Origin: Dactylosporangium vinaceum
Lineage (GTDB): Bacteria; Actinomycetota; Actinomycetes; Mycobacteriales; Micromonosporaceae
DNA: 64,000 nucleotides
Direction: 5' to 3'
Assembly: GCF_019904175.1 (NCBI RefSeq)
Contig: NZ_CP061913.1
Coordinates: forward strand, 4,030,001 to 4,094,000
Below the pieces are notes generated by a model. That model had not been told where the DNA came from and searched no databases. It worked only from the letters and a program-made list of their open reading frames with translations. Both the position numbers and the translations under genes were made by a program. How positions within the stretch are numbered: the first letter of the stretch is position 1; every line of letters starts with the position of its first letter. Positions 27,435-36,287 of the stretch are shown piece after piece.

Positions 27435-28445
27435 TCATCCGCCTGCGTCGTTGCGGAGCACGGCGTTGAAGGCGGAGTCGAGCTGGTCGTCCTCCGGAGG
27501 GAGGTCGATCTCGACGATGTCGGAGCCGGGGTCGGTGAAGACGTATCGTTCAGCGCACTCGCGGGGTGGTGGGCCGCTGTCGGCCCTCAGCGTGGCGACG
27601 TGCCGGGCGGTCCGCGCCTCGCGGACGTCGTACTCGAAGTGGGCGGTGTAGTACTCCACGGTGCCGCCGTAGTAGTTGCAGTACGTCGCGGGCTTCGGGT
27701 CGAGGCGGCCGGTGACGTGGCCGCAGGCGACCAGCTGGGCGGCGTCGCCGGGGCCGACGACGTGGGCGACGAAGGTGCTGTGGACGACCGCGATCGGGTG
27801 GGGGCCGGCGCCGTGGTATGCGGGTGCGCCGCGGAACGGGGCGCCGCCGGTGCACAGGCGGGCCAGGTCGAAGACGCTGCGGGGCTGCTCGCCGCGGACG
27901 ATTTCGACGACCGTCGGCACGGCGCCGAACCACACCGGGGGGCCGCAGAACAGCAGGATCGCCGCCGCGGCGGTGGCGGCGGTCACGATCCGGCGGCGGC
28001 GGCTGGCCGCGATAGGCACGCCGCGTTCGAACGAGCGCAGCAGGTCGCGCCGGCCCATGACGGGTGGGATGACGTGACCGTGCGCCCGGCCGTCGGGGTC
28101 GTCCCAGGTGACCCGCCGGGCGCTGACGCGTTTCACGGCGCTCCACGCGATGGCGTCGGTCACGTCGTCACACTGTGGTGACCAGACGAGGACGCCCTGC
28201 TCGGCGACCAGGTAGCGGTCGAGCCGGGTCGCGGCTCGCCACCAGGGCCGGGCGACGACCAAGCCCGCCACGCAGCCGATGGCGAACAGGATGCCCGGCA
28301 GCCAGCGGGAGTCGCCCAGGGGAGACGCAGCGACCGGCAGTGCCACGAACAGCACGATGCCCGCACCGCCGAACAGGCCCCCCATGCACGCCGCGCCGGG
28401 ATAGCGCCGATGCACGCGCACGACATTGCCGAAGCGGCTGGGCAT
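27435..28445 (-). CDS. Hypothetical membrane protein
   Basis: 336 residues; I do not recognise a family. Two hydrophobic segments near the N-terminus (about 21-41 and 49-65), a charged cytoplasmic stretch with WSAVKRVSARRV (a PH-like arrangement is possible), a third helix (about 151-172), then an extracytoplasmic domain of ~165 residues with several cysteines (RLCTGG, VACGHV, TYCNYYGG, RECAER) that could form disulfides. The high Cys content contrasts with the flanking operons. Probably an unrelated resident gene. Confidence 0.7.
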   Translation of the reverse strand: MPSRFGNVVRVHRRYPGAACMGGLFGGAGIVLFVALPVAASPLGDSRWLPGILFAIGCVAGLVVARPWWRAATRLDRYLVAEQGVLVWSPQCDDVTDAIAWSAVKRVSARRVTWDDPDGRAHGHVIPPVMGRRDLLRSFERGVPIAASRRRRIVTAATAAAAILLFCGPPVWFGAVPTVVEIVRGEQPRSVFDLARLCTGGAPFRGAPAYHGAGPHPIAVVHSTFVAHVVGPGDAAQLVACGHVTGRLDPKPATYCNYYGGTVEYYTAHFEYDVREARTARHVATLRADSGPPPRECAERYVFTDPGSDIVEIDLPPEDDQLDSAFNAVLRNDAGG

Positions 28446-28494
28446 GCCTCGAGGATATCGACAGCCGTGCCCGGCGGCGCCCCGGCGAGGGCAT

Positions 28495-28519
28495 AAATCC
28501 TATCGAAAAATCATAGAAT
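28495..28519. promoter_or_regulatory. Possible half-operator, site I
   Basis: AAATCCTAT is a perfect left arm of the recurring motif, but the right arm (ATAGAAT) is displaced by 2 bp. It lies 50 bp upstream of the membrane-protein gene. May be chance. Confidence 0.25.
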
Positions 28520-28547
28520 GGCCGCCCAGTCCGGGTCGCAGACGACG

Positions 28548-28580
28548 ACCTGAGCGGGTCGCCACCCTACCCGCTCAGGT
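28548..28580 (-). terminator. Hairpin terminator of operon 4
   Basis: ACCTGAGCGGGT and ACCCGCTCAGGT form a perfect 12-bp stem with a 9-nt loop; one arm overlaps the last codons of the GNAT gene. No T-run, as is common in actinobacteria. Confidence 0.7.
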
Positions 28581-29064
28581 CGAGACCGAACGCGAGGAGG
28601 CGGCGTCCGTCCACGATCCGGGTCTCGCGGTCACGCAGCCGACGGAAGCCGAGCGCGGCGTAGAGGCGGTGGGCGGCCACCATCTCCGGGCCGCTGTTCA
28701 TCACCACCCGGGCCGCGCGGCGCTGCCGGCCCAGGTCAATGACATGCCCGACGAGGAGCCGGCCGATGCCGAGCCGGCGGGCCGCCGGCGCGACCGCGAG
28801 GAGGCGGAAGTCGAGCTCGCCGGCGACCGCGAGGCCGCCGATGTGCCGGCCCGGGCGCGGGGTGGCGACGGTGCCGAGCAGGGCGCCGGTCGGGTCGACG
28901 GCGACCCACACCTCGTGCTCGGCGGCCCGGCCGGCCACGTCGCGGATGTTCGCGCGGTAGTCGGCGGTGAGCTCGTAGTCGTGGCCGTAGGCGGCCTCGC
29001 TCAGGGCCGAGGCCGCCTCGTACTCCGCCGGATCGACCAGCCGGACGCTTACCTCAGGCGCCAT
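28567..29064 (-). CDS. GNAT family N-acetyltransferase
   Basis: 165 residues from the ATG at 29064 (MAPEVSVRLVD), overlapping the aminotransferase by 11 bp; the longer frame upstream is a shadow. Motif A: LDFRLLAVAPAARRLGIGRLLV; motif B: HRLYAALGFRRL. Acceptor unknown. As the last gene of a transporter-LLM-hydrolase-aminotransferase operon it may acetylate an amine or amino acid from the imported compound (inference). Two internal Met, no Cys. Confidence 0.87.
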   Translation of the reverse strand: MAPEVSVRLVDPAEYEAASALSEAAYGHDYELTADYRANIRDVAGRAAEHEVWVAVDPTGALLGTVATPRPGRHIGGLAVAGELDFRLLAVAPAARRLGIGRLLVGHVIDLGRQRRAARVVMNSGPEMVAAHRLYAALGFRRLRDRETRIVDGRRLLAFGLDLSG

Positions 29065-30232
29065 GGAACGCCTGGGCCAGGCGGCGCGCGGCCTCACGGA
29101 GCTCATCGGGGGTGCGATCGCCGAACGCGAAGCGCAGGTGCCGGGCCGACTCCTGCTGCGGGCTCGCGGCGAAGTGCGCACCCTGCTGGTAGACGACGCC
29201 CGCGGCGGCCGCCCGCTCGTACAGCGCGGCCGCGTCGAGGCTGTCGTCGCGCAGCCGCGGCCACAGGAACAGGCCGCCCTCCGGGACCTGGGTGCCGAAC
29301 GCCCCCGGGAGCTCCTCGTGCAGCGCGTCGACCAGGACCTGGGCCCGCTCGCGGTACAGATCGTTGGCCGCCTTCACCACCCCGTCGAACCAGCCGTCCT
29401 GCGTGACCAGGTTCTCGACGATCGTCTGGGTGACGGTCGGGCTGTGCGAGTCGCCGCGGTTGCGCAGCCGGACCACCGGGTCGACGAGGTGCTCGGGCAG
29501 GACCAGCCAGCCGAGCCGCCAGCCCGGGCCGAGGGTCTTCGTGAACGTGTTGACGTGGATGGCCCGGTCGGAGTCGTTGAACACGGCGTGGCCCTGATCC
29601 TCGCCGGCGAAGCGGAGCTCGCGGTACGGATTGTCGGCGATGACGTAGAAGCCGTACCGCTCGGCCAGCTCGACCAGGGCCCGGCGCTTGTCCGCGGGCA
29701 GCGTGACCTGCGACGGGTTGTGGAAGTCGGGGACGGTGTAGGCGGCCGCGATCCGCTCCCCGGCGGCCAGCCGCGCGGCCAGGTACTCCACGTCGAAGCC
29801 GTCGCCGACCACCGGGACCGGCAGCGTCGCCGTGGTGGAGACCTCGAGGGCGCGCAGGAACAGCGGGAACACCGGGTCGTCGACGGCGACGGTGGCGCCG
29901 CGCTCGACGACCGTGAGCACGGCCAGTGACAGGCCGTGCATGCCGCCGTTGGTGATGACGATGCGGCGCGGGTCGACGCCCTCGCGGGCCGCGATCCACG
30001 AGCGCAGGGCCGCGAAGCCGGGGGTCTGGGAGTACTGCAGGCCGGCCACGGCCGCGGGCCGGTCCTCCCACAGCGCGGCCGAAGCCCGGCCGAAGTCCTC
30101 GACGGGCAGAGCCTCCGGCGCCGGTATCCCACCCAGGAGACGGATCGCTCCGGGCGGGGCGGCGACGAGGCTGGCGTCGCCGAAGCCCTTGGGCACGCTG
30201 AGCCCGCGGGACAGCACGGTGATATCGGTCAT
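29054..30232 (-). CDS. PLP-dependent aminotransferase, class I/II (LysN/Aro8-like)
   Basis: 392 residues, ATG in an ATGA overlap with the hydrolase stop. Fold type I aminotransferase: ITNGGMHGLSLAV at the phosphate-binding turn, PDFHNPSQVTL, IADNPYRELRF (PLP-ring Asp and Tyr), the Schiff-base Lys in NTFTKTLGPGWRLGW, and the late HLRFAFG arginine. There is no MocR-type DNA-binding domain. The family includes 2-aminoadipate and aromatic aminotransferases and some C-S lyases; the substrate is unknown. One internal Met, no Cys. Confidence 0.9.
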   Translation of the reverse strand: MTDITVLSRGLSVPKGFGDASLVAAPPGAIRLLGGIPAPEALPVEDFGRASAALWEDRPAAVAGLQYSQTPGFAALRSWIAAREGVDPRRIVITNGGMHGLSLAVLTVVERGATVAVDDPVFPLFLRALEVSTTATLPVPVVGDGFDVEYLAARLAAGERIAAAYTVPDFHNPSQVTLPADKRRALVELAERYGFYVIADNPYRELRFAGEDQGHAVFNDSDRAIHVNTFTKTLGPGWRLGWLVLPEHLVDPVVRLRNRGDSHSPTVTQTIVENLVTQDGWFDGVVKAANDLYRERAQVLVDALHEELPGAFGTQVPEGGLFLWPRLRDDSLDAAALYERAAAAGVVYQQGAHFAASPQQESARHLRFAFGDRTPDELREAARRLAQAFHGA

Positions 30233-30993
30233 CGGGTTCCCTCGTTCAGGAAGGGGCGGACCCAGCCGGTCACGAGATCGGCCAGGGTGTCCTGATGGTC
30301 GTAGAAGGTGTGGGCGGCGCCTGGGATGACGGCCACCCGGGAGCCCTGCGGGAGCAGGTGGGCGCCGGCGGCGGTGATCGCGCTGAGCCGCCGCTCCTGC
30401 TCGTCGGCGTCGCCGTGCACGACCAGCACCGGCACCTTGACGGCGCCCAGGAGCTCCGCCTGCGTGCCGGTGGTGCCGAGCCGCGGCCGCGCCCGGTTGA
30501 CGGTGACGTGGGTGCGCACCGCCGAACCCTCGATCGGCAGGTGCACGTCCTCGCCACGGTGCCAGGCGGCGAGGCCCTCGTCGCCGAGAAAGGGGTAGGG
30601 GCGGTCGTCGCCGGCGCCGGTCAGGGCGCCGGTGAGGACCAGGGTGACGACGCGGGGCCGCTCCGGCGCGACCCGCAGCGCCACCGCCGAGCCCAGGCTC
30701 TGGCCGTGCAGGACCTGCCGGGAGTACCCCTGCGAATCGAGGTGATCGAGGGCGGCGCGGGCATCGTCCAGCAGTTGCTCGCCATCGACCACGTCGCCGG
30801 GGGAGTCGCCGAACCCGCTGAAGTCGAAGCGCAGCACCGCCAGGCCGAGGGCCGCGTACTCGTCGGCGAGCCGGTCGAACCGGCCCCCGGCCCGCCGGTC
30901 GGACAGGAACCCGTGCAGCAGGACGACGGCGCTGTCGCCCGGGCCCGAGGTGAACGTTGCGGCCAGCCGGCCGTCGAGCTTGCACTCCGTCAT
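30229..30993 (-). CDS. Alpha/beta hydrolase
   Basis: 254 residues, ATG in an ATGA overlap with the LLM stop. Oxyanion motif LLHGFLSDRRAGG, nucleophile elbow LHGQSLGSAVAL (Ser in GQSLG), acid at HGDADEQE, and His in PGAAHTFYDH: a complete Ser-Asp-His triad. Similar to small esterases and acyl-transfer hydrolases. May cleave an ester, thioester or amide in the imported compound (inference). One Cys (residue 4), no internal Met. Confidence 0.88.
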   Translation of the reverse strand: MTECKLDGRLAATFTSGPGDSAVVLLHGFLSDRRAGGRFDRLADEYAALGLAVLRFDFSGFGDSPGDVVDGEQLLDDARAALDHLDSQGYSRQVLHGQSLGSAVALRVAPERPRVVTLVLTGALTGAGDDRPYPFLGDEGLAAWHRGEDVHLPIEGSAVRTHVTVNRARPRLGTTGTQAELLGAVKVPVLVVHGDADEQERRLSAITAAGAHLLPQGSRVAVIPGAAHTFYDHQDTLADLVTGWVRPFLNEGTR

Positions 30994-32306
30994 GCGATGT
31001 CCAGGTGCTCGCGCAGGGTGGTGCCGGTGTAGTCGGTGCGGAAGACGCCGAGGCGCTGCAGGTGTGGGACGACGGCGCGGCCGAAGTCGTCGAACGAGCC
31101 GGGGAAGTGGGTCGGGGTGATGAGGAAGCCGTCGGCGGCGCCGGAGGCGAAGATGTCGGTCAGCTGCTCGGCGATCTCGACACCGGTGCCGACCAGCTGC
31201 GGCGTCAGTTCGCTGGTGGAGAACTCGACCGCGGCCTCGGCGATGGTGACGTTGCCGGCGCGGTTGCCGAGCAGTTCGGTGAGCTGGACGACGGCGCGGC
31301 CCTCGGCCTGGCCCTCGGTCGCGCGTTCCTCCAGGACCTGCAGGTACGGCGCGTCCAGGTCGACGCCACCGAGGTCGAGCCGGGCGAACTGGCTGAAGAA
31401 CTCCACCCCAGCCTCGGGCGTGATCCGGGTCGCCAGGTAGTCGCGGCGGGCCTTGGCGATCTCGGTGGTCTCGCCGACGATCGGCTGGACCGCGGCGAAC
31501 AGCCGGATCTTCTCCGCGTCGCGGCCGAGGGCGCGGGCCTTGGCCTTCAGGTCGTCCTTCTTCGCCCGCAGGTCGGCCGGGGTACGTTCGATGGCGAAGA
31601 TGACGTCGCCCCAGCGGGCCCCGAACTGCCGGCCGCGCGGGGAGTCGCCGGCCTGGATGATGACCGGGTGGGTCTGCGGGCTGGGCGGCAGGTTCAGCGG
31701 GCCCCGCACGCTCAGGTACTTGCCCTGGTAGTCGGGGATGGTGACCTTCGACGTGTCGACGAAGACGCCGGTCTCCTGATCCTGGACCAGCGCGTCGTCG
31801 TCCCACGCCCTCCACAGTGCGGTGACGGCCTCGACGAAGTCGTCGCCGCGGTCGTAGAGCTCGGCCCCGGCCAGCTGCTCGACGTGCGGGAAGTTGGCGT
31901 AGTTGGCCGGACCGTTGGACTGGATGACGTTCCAGGCGACCCGGCCGCCGCTGAGGTGGTCAAGGCTCAGCAGGGTCCGGGCCAGGTTGTACGGCTCGTT
32001 GAAGCTCGTCGACAGCGTGACGCCGACGCCGAGATGGGTGGTGACGGCCGCGATGGTGGCCGCGACCTGGGCCGGGTCGTGCTTGATGGCGTTGGACAGG
32101 CCGTGGCGCTCGAAGCCGTCGCGGAAGCTCACGGTCTCGGGGATGAAGGCCAGGTCGAACTTGGCGGCCTCGAGGGTGCGGGCGACCTGGTGCAGGAAAT
32201 CCCGGCCGAGCCAGTCGCGCGACGAGTACGGGTGCCGCCATGCCCCCGCGTAGTGGCCGCTCGGGAACAGGACATAGCCGCCGAGGAACAGCTGCCGCTC
32301 GCTCAT
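30990..32306 (-). CDS. LLM monooxygenase of the NtaA/SnaA/DszA family
   Basis: 438 residues, ATG in an ATGA overlap with the binding-protein stop. Motifs STSFNEPYNLARTLLSLDH, SGGRVAWNVIQS, ALWRAWDDDAL, YQGKYLSVRGPLNLP, HPVIIQAGDSPRGRQF, and terminal FRTDYTGTTLREHLDI. FMNH2-dependent oxygenation of an imported organosulfur compound is inferred; DszA-type relatives cleave C-S bonds. Only LLM gene of operon 4. No internal Met, no Cys. Confidence 0.92.
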   Translation of the reverse strand: MSERQLFLGGYVLFPSGHYAGAWRHPYSSRDWLGRDFLHQVARTLEAAKFDLAFIPETVSFRDGFERHGLSNAIKHDPAQVAATIAAVTTHLGVGVTLSTSFNEPYNLARTLLSLDHLSGGRVAWNVIQSNGPANYANFPHVEQLAGAELYDRGDDFVEAVTALWRAWDDDALVQDQETGVFVDTSKVTIPDYQGKYLSVRGPLNLPPSPQTHPVIIQAGDSPRGRQFGARWGDVIFAIERTPADLRAKKDDLKAKARALGRDAEKIRLFAAVQPIVGETTEIAKARRDYLATRITPEAGVEFFSQFARLDLGGVDLDAPYLQVLEERATEGQAEGRAVVQLTELLGNRAGNVTIAEAAVEFSTSELTPQLVGTGVEIAEQLTDIFASGAADGFLITPTHFPGSFDDFGRAVVPHLQRLGVFRTDYTGTTLREHLDIA

Positions 32307-33826
32307 GCTCGTCCGACCTCCTGGGCGTACAGATAACGGTTGGGTTTGGGGGTCCAGGTGACGGCCTTGGAGACCTCGGCCGTGAACGGGGACGGGTAGA
32401 GGAAGATGGTGTGGGCGGCGTCGTGGTAGTTCTGGGTGGCCTCGTTGAGGTACTTGGCCTTGGACGCCTCGTCGGTGGCGGTCAGCGCTTTGTCGCCGAG
32501 CGCGTCGAACTCGGGCGCCTTGACGTGGCTTTGGATGTGGTCGCTGCGGAACGGGCCGAAGTTGCCGGTGGTGTCGCCGGGATACTGGCTGCCCCACATG
32601 ATGTAGACGAGGTCGGCGGCTTGGTCGTCGGCGCCGTACTGGCGCTGCAGCCAGGCCGGGAACGGCGTCGTCGTGATCTTCAGCGTGACGCCGATCTTGG
32701 CCCACTGCGCGGCGATGGCCTGCGACGCGGACTCGGCGGAGACGTAGGTGCCGGCCGGGACGTCGAGGTTGATCGTGAAACCGGATCCGAAGCCGGCCGC
32801 GGCGAGCAGCGACTTGGCCTTCTCCGGGTCGTACGGGTACGCCTGCAGTGCCGGGTTCGGCTCGTTGAACGGCGCGTAGAGGACCTGCCCGGGCAGCGGC
32901 TTCACCGAGTCCTTCAGCAGCCCGTGGACGATGGTCTGCTTGTCGGTGGCGTAGTTCAGCGCCTGCCGGACCTGGACGTTGGCCAGGGGCGTGTCCTTCT
33001 TGCGCTCGTTGATGGCGAGGACCAGCGGCTGCGGGCCGACGCCGAGGATGGTGTTGTACGTCTTGGAGTCCTTGAACTGGTCCTGCGAGAGCGGGGCCAG
33101 GTTGAGCACGATGTCCTGCTCACCGGTCTTGAGCGCGGCGATGCGCTGGGCTTCCGAGGCCAGGACGGTGTACTTGACCTTCGCGAACGCCGGCTTCGGC
33201 CCCGCGTAGTTCGGGTTCAGCGACAGCGTGGCCCCGTTCTCCAGGTCGAGGGAGTCGAGCTTGTAGGGGCCGCTGCCGAGGGCCTCGGTGTCGAGCTTGT
33301 GCGACTGGGCGAAGCTCGGCTCGACGATGTAGATGCTCCACAGCCGGCCCGGCAGGTCAAGCGTCGGCTGCGACAGATGGAAGGCCAGCGTGGTGTTGCT
33401 GGTCTTCTCGACGCTCTTGAGGTACTTGCGCAGCGGCGCCCCGGACGTGCCGGCGTACTTCGGGTCGAGCAGTTGCTTGAAGTTCCACACGATGTCCTCG
33501 GCGGTCAGTGCGTTGCCGTCGGAGTACTTCGCGTCGGTGCGGACGGTGAACTCCCAGTTGAGGTTGTCCACGGTCTTCCACGACGTCGCCAGGCCGGGCA
33601 CGACCTTGAAGTCGGGCGAGATCCGGGTGATCGACTCGTAGATGGATCCGATGACGGCGCCCTGGCTGTCGGGGGAGCCGCCCTTGTGCGGGTGGATGTT
33701 CGTCAGCTGCCGCGACAGCGCCAGCCGGAGCGTTTCACCGGCTTGCGGGGCCGCGCCCTCGGCTGCGGTACCCCCGCAGGCACCTAGGACTACAAGACTT
33801 GCTACGGCGAACAACCGGAGCTTCAC
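32303..33826 (-). CDS. ABC transporter substrate-binding lipoprotein, family 5
   Basis: 507 residues; the GTG at 33826 has GGAAGGAAGAG upstream and overlaps the ATPase stop (GTGA). Signal peptide KLRLFAVASLVVLGAC with lipobox LGAC, then an SBP_bac_5 fold (NWEFTVRTDAKYSDG, LGSGPYKLDSL, VRQALNYATDKQTI). Anchored to the membrane by lipid, unlike the binding proteins of operons 1-3. Outside the lipobox it has one Met and no Cys. Confidence 0.93.
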   Translation of the reverse strand: MKLRLFAVASLVVLGACGGTAAEGAAPQAGETLRLALSRQLTNIHPHKGGSPDSQGAVIGSIYESITRISPDFKVVPGLATSWKTVDNLNWEFTVRTDAKYSDGNALTAEDIVWNFKQLLDPKYAGTSGAPLRKYLKSVEKTSNTTLAFHLSQPTLDLPGRLWSIYIVEPSFAQSHKLDTEALGSGPYKLDSLDLENGATLSLNPNYAGPKPAFAKVKYTVLASEAQRIAALKTGEQDIVLNLAPLSQDQFKDSKTYNTILGVGPQPLVLAINERKKDTPLANVQVRQALNYATDKQTIVHGLLKDSVKPLPGQVLYAPFNEPNPALQAYPYDPEKAKSLLAAAGFGSGFTINLDVPAGTYVSAESASQAIAAQWAKIGVTLKITTTPFPAWLQRQYGADDQAADLVYIMWGSQYPGDTTGNFGPFRSDHIQSHVKAPEFDALGDKALTATDEASKAKYLNEATQNYHDAAHTIFLYPSPFTAEVSKAVTWTPKPNRYLYAQEVGRA

Positions 33827-35382
33827 GTTCTCTTCCTTCCGGGAACGGCGTCGAGCAGCGCACGGGTATAGGGGTGGGCGGGCCGTTCGAGGACCTCGTC
33901 GGTCGGGCCGCGCTCGACGACCCGGCCCTCGCGCAGCACGACGACGTCGTCGCACAGGTAGCGCACGACGGCCAGGTCGTGGGAGATGAACAGGTAGGTG
34001 AGGCCGCGCTCGGCCCGCAGCCGCGCGAGAAGCCGCAGAATCCGGGCCTGGACGGACAGGTCGAGGGCCGACACCGGCTCGTCGGCGACGATAAGCGTCG
34101 GCTCGCTCGCGATGGCTCGGGCGATGCCGACGCGCTGGCGCTGCCCACCGGAGAGCTCGGACGGCAGCCGGTCGCGCAACGCCCGGGGCAGCTCGACCTC
34201 GTCGAGCAGCGCGTCGATACGCCCGGGGATCTCGGCTCGGGCGAGGCCGACGTTGAGCTCCAGGGGCTCGCGCAGTGTCTGCGCCACCGTCAGTCGCGGG
34301 TCGAGCGAGCTGTAGGGGTCCTGGAAGATGTACTGCACCTCGCGGCGCCATTGCCGCCCGCCGAACGGGCTGACGGTGCCGCTGTCGGCGCGCTCCAGGC
34401 CGACGATGATCCGGGCCAGCGTGGTCTTGCCCGACCCGGACTCGCCGACGAGGCCGAGCGCCTGTCCGCGGTGGATCGTCAGGTCGACGCCGTCCAGCGC
34501 CGTGTGCCGCCCGAAGACCCGCCGGACGCCGTGCACCTCCAGCCGCGGCGGACCTTCCGGCGCCGCCGGGGCGCGCACCGGGGCCAGCCGGCTGGGCTGG
34601 GCGTCGAGGAGCTGCCGGGTGTACTCGTGCTGCGGTGAGCGCAGCACGTCGGCCGTCGGACCGGATTCGACGATCGCGCCGCCGGCCATCACGTACACGT
34701 CGTCGGTGCGGTCGGCGACGACCCCGATGTCGTGGCTGACCAGCAGCACGGCCAAGCCGAGCTCGGCCCGCAGCTCGTCGATGAGGTCGAGGACCTGCGC
34801 CTGCACGGACACGTCAAGGGCGGTGGTCGGCTCGTCCGCAATCAGCAGCTTCGGCGATCGGGCCAGGGCCATCGCGATGACGACCCGCTGGTTGAGCCCG
34901 CCGGACAGTTCATGCGGAAAAGCCTCGAGCGTCTTGTGTACTTCCTGAACCCCGACGAGTCGCAGCAGCTCCCCGGCCCGGGGCCGGCGCTGCGTGCGGG
35001 GGGTGTCGCGCGGCAGCGCCTCGACGAGCTGCTTGCAGATGCGCAGCCGCGGGTTGAGCGACGGTGTCGGATGCTGGAACACCACCCCGACGTGGGCCGC
35101 GAGATAAGCCCGGGCCTGCCGTTCGGTGAGGTCGCGGACCTCCTGCCCGGCGACGTTGACGCTGCCGCGGGCGACCTGGACGGCGGGCGGCAGCAGACCC
35201 GCGATCGCCATGGCGGTAAGCGTCTTGCCGGAGCCGGACTCGCCGACGAGCCCGACCGCCCGGCCGGCGGCGACCTGCAGGCTCACCCCGTCGACGAGCA
35301 CGGCCGAGTCGTTGTGCAGGCCGACGGTCAGGTCGCGCACGCCCAGGACCGAGACGTCGGTCCGCTCGGTCAGCACGGTCAT
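33823..35382 (-). CDS. ABC transporter ATPase with two fused nucleotide-binding domains
   Basis: 519 residues, ATG overlapping the permease stop. First domain about 10-255 (Walker [10 protein letters not shown], signature LSGGLNQRV, Walker B LLIADEPTTALDV), second about 275-519 (Walker [10 protein letters not shown], signature LSGGQRQRV, Walker [14 protein letters not shown]). The first signature has LN in place of the usual RQ but keeps LSGG and the Arg. C-terminal Cys extensions are absent. Three internal Met, two Cys. Confidence 0.93.
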   Translation of the reverse strand: MTVLTERTDVSVLGVRDLTVGLHNDSAVLVDGVSLQVAAGRAVGLVGESGSGKTLTAMAIAGLLPPAVQVARGSVNVAGQEVRDLTERQARAYLAAHVGVVFQHPTPSLNPRLRICKQLVEALPRDTPRTQRRPRAGELLRLVGVQEVHKTLEAFPHELSGGLNQRVVIAMALARSPKLLIADEPTTALDVSVQAQVLDLIDELRAELGLAVLLVSHDIGVVADRTDDVYVMAGGAIVESGPTADVLRSPQHEYTRQLLDAQPSRLAPVRAPAAPEGPPRLEVHGVRRVFGRHTALDGVDLTIHRGQALGLVGESGSGKTTLARIIVGLERADSGTVSPFGGRQWRREVQYIFQDPYSSLDPRLTVAQTLREPLELNVGLARAEIPGRIDALLDEVELPRALRDRLPSELSGGQRQRVGIARAIASEPTLIVADEPVSALDLSVQARILRLLARLRAERGLTYLFISHDLAVVRYLCDDVVVLREGRVVERGPTDEVLERPAHPYTRALLDAVPGRKRT

Positions 35383-36287
35383 CGGGAGACTCCCGTGCGG
35401 ATCGCGTCGCGGCCGACGAACCGCTCGGCCAGGCCGTCGCCGAGCAGCTGCAGCGCGACGGCCGTGACCACGACGACGAGGCCGGGGACGACGGAGATCA
35501 ACGGCGACGTGGACAGGCTGTCGCGGCCGGCGGCGACCATCTGGCCCCAGTCCGGCTCCGGTGGCTGGACGCCGAGGCCGAGGAAGCCCAGGCTGGCCTC
35601 CAGCAGCAGCGCCGACGAGGCGCTCAGGGTGAGCGCGACGAAGAACAGTGGCAGCACGCTCGGGATCAGGTGCCGCCAGGCGATGGCCCCGGGGCCGGCC
35701 CCGGCGACGCGGGCCGCCTCGACATAGGGCTGCCTGACGACGGCCCGGGTGTGCCCGCGGATGATCCGGAACGTCAGCACCCAGGAGCCGAGGACGAGCA
35801 CGGCGACGATCGGGACGAACGAGTTGCCGATGAACGACAGGACCACGATGGCCAGGACGATGGAGGGGACGGCCAGCTGCACGTCGGCCAGGCGGGCGGT
35901 GAGCCCGTCGACCCAGCCGCCGGCGAGGGACCCGAGCAGGGCCAGGGTGAGCCCGAGCACGGAGGCGACGGTGGCGGCCAGGAAGGTGAGGGCCAGGCCG
36001 GTCCGGCCGCCGAAGACGGTGCGGGCCAGGATGTCCCGGCCGAGGTCGTCGGTGCCGAACGGATGAGCGGCCGACGGGGCCTGCAGGATGGCCGTGAAGT
36101 CCTGCTCCAGGGGGTCGCCGACCAGCAGCGGGGCGAGCACGGTGACGAGCACGACGAGGGCGAGCAGGGCGGCGCCGACCCAGCCGCCGGTGCCGATCGT
36201 GCGGCGGGTGCGGCCGCGGGTGGCCGGGGCGGATTCGGTGATCGTGTGCTCGGCGATGAGCTGTTCGGTGACGTCGACGGAGGTCAT
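35379..36287 (-). CDS. ABC transporter permease, DppC type
   Basis: 302 residues, ATG in an ATGA overlap with the DppB-type gene. A long N-terminal tail with RGRTRR, first helix about 36-55, then HPFGTDDLGRDILARTVFGG; EAA loop YVEAARVAGAGPG with HLIPSVLP; late GFLGLGVQPPEPDWGQM. Channel subunit. One internal Met, no Cys. Confidence 0.93.
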   Translation of the reverse strand: MTSVDVTEQLIAEHTITESAPATRGRTRRTIGTGGWVGAALLALVVLVTVLAPLLVGDPLEQDFTAILQAPSAAHPFGTDDLGRDILARTVFGGRTGLALTFLAATVASVLGLTLALLGSLAGGWVDGLTARLADVQLAVPSIVLAIVVLSFIGNSFVPIVAVLVLGSWVLTFRIIRGHTRAVVRQPYVEAARVAGAGPGAIAWRHLIPSVLPLFFVALTLSASSALLLEASLGFLGLGVQPPEPDWGQMVAAGRDSLSTSPLISVVPGLVVVVTAVALQLLGDGLAERFVGRDAIRTGVSR

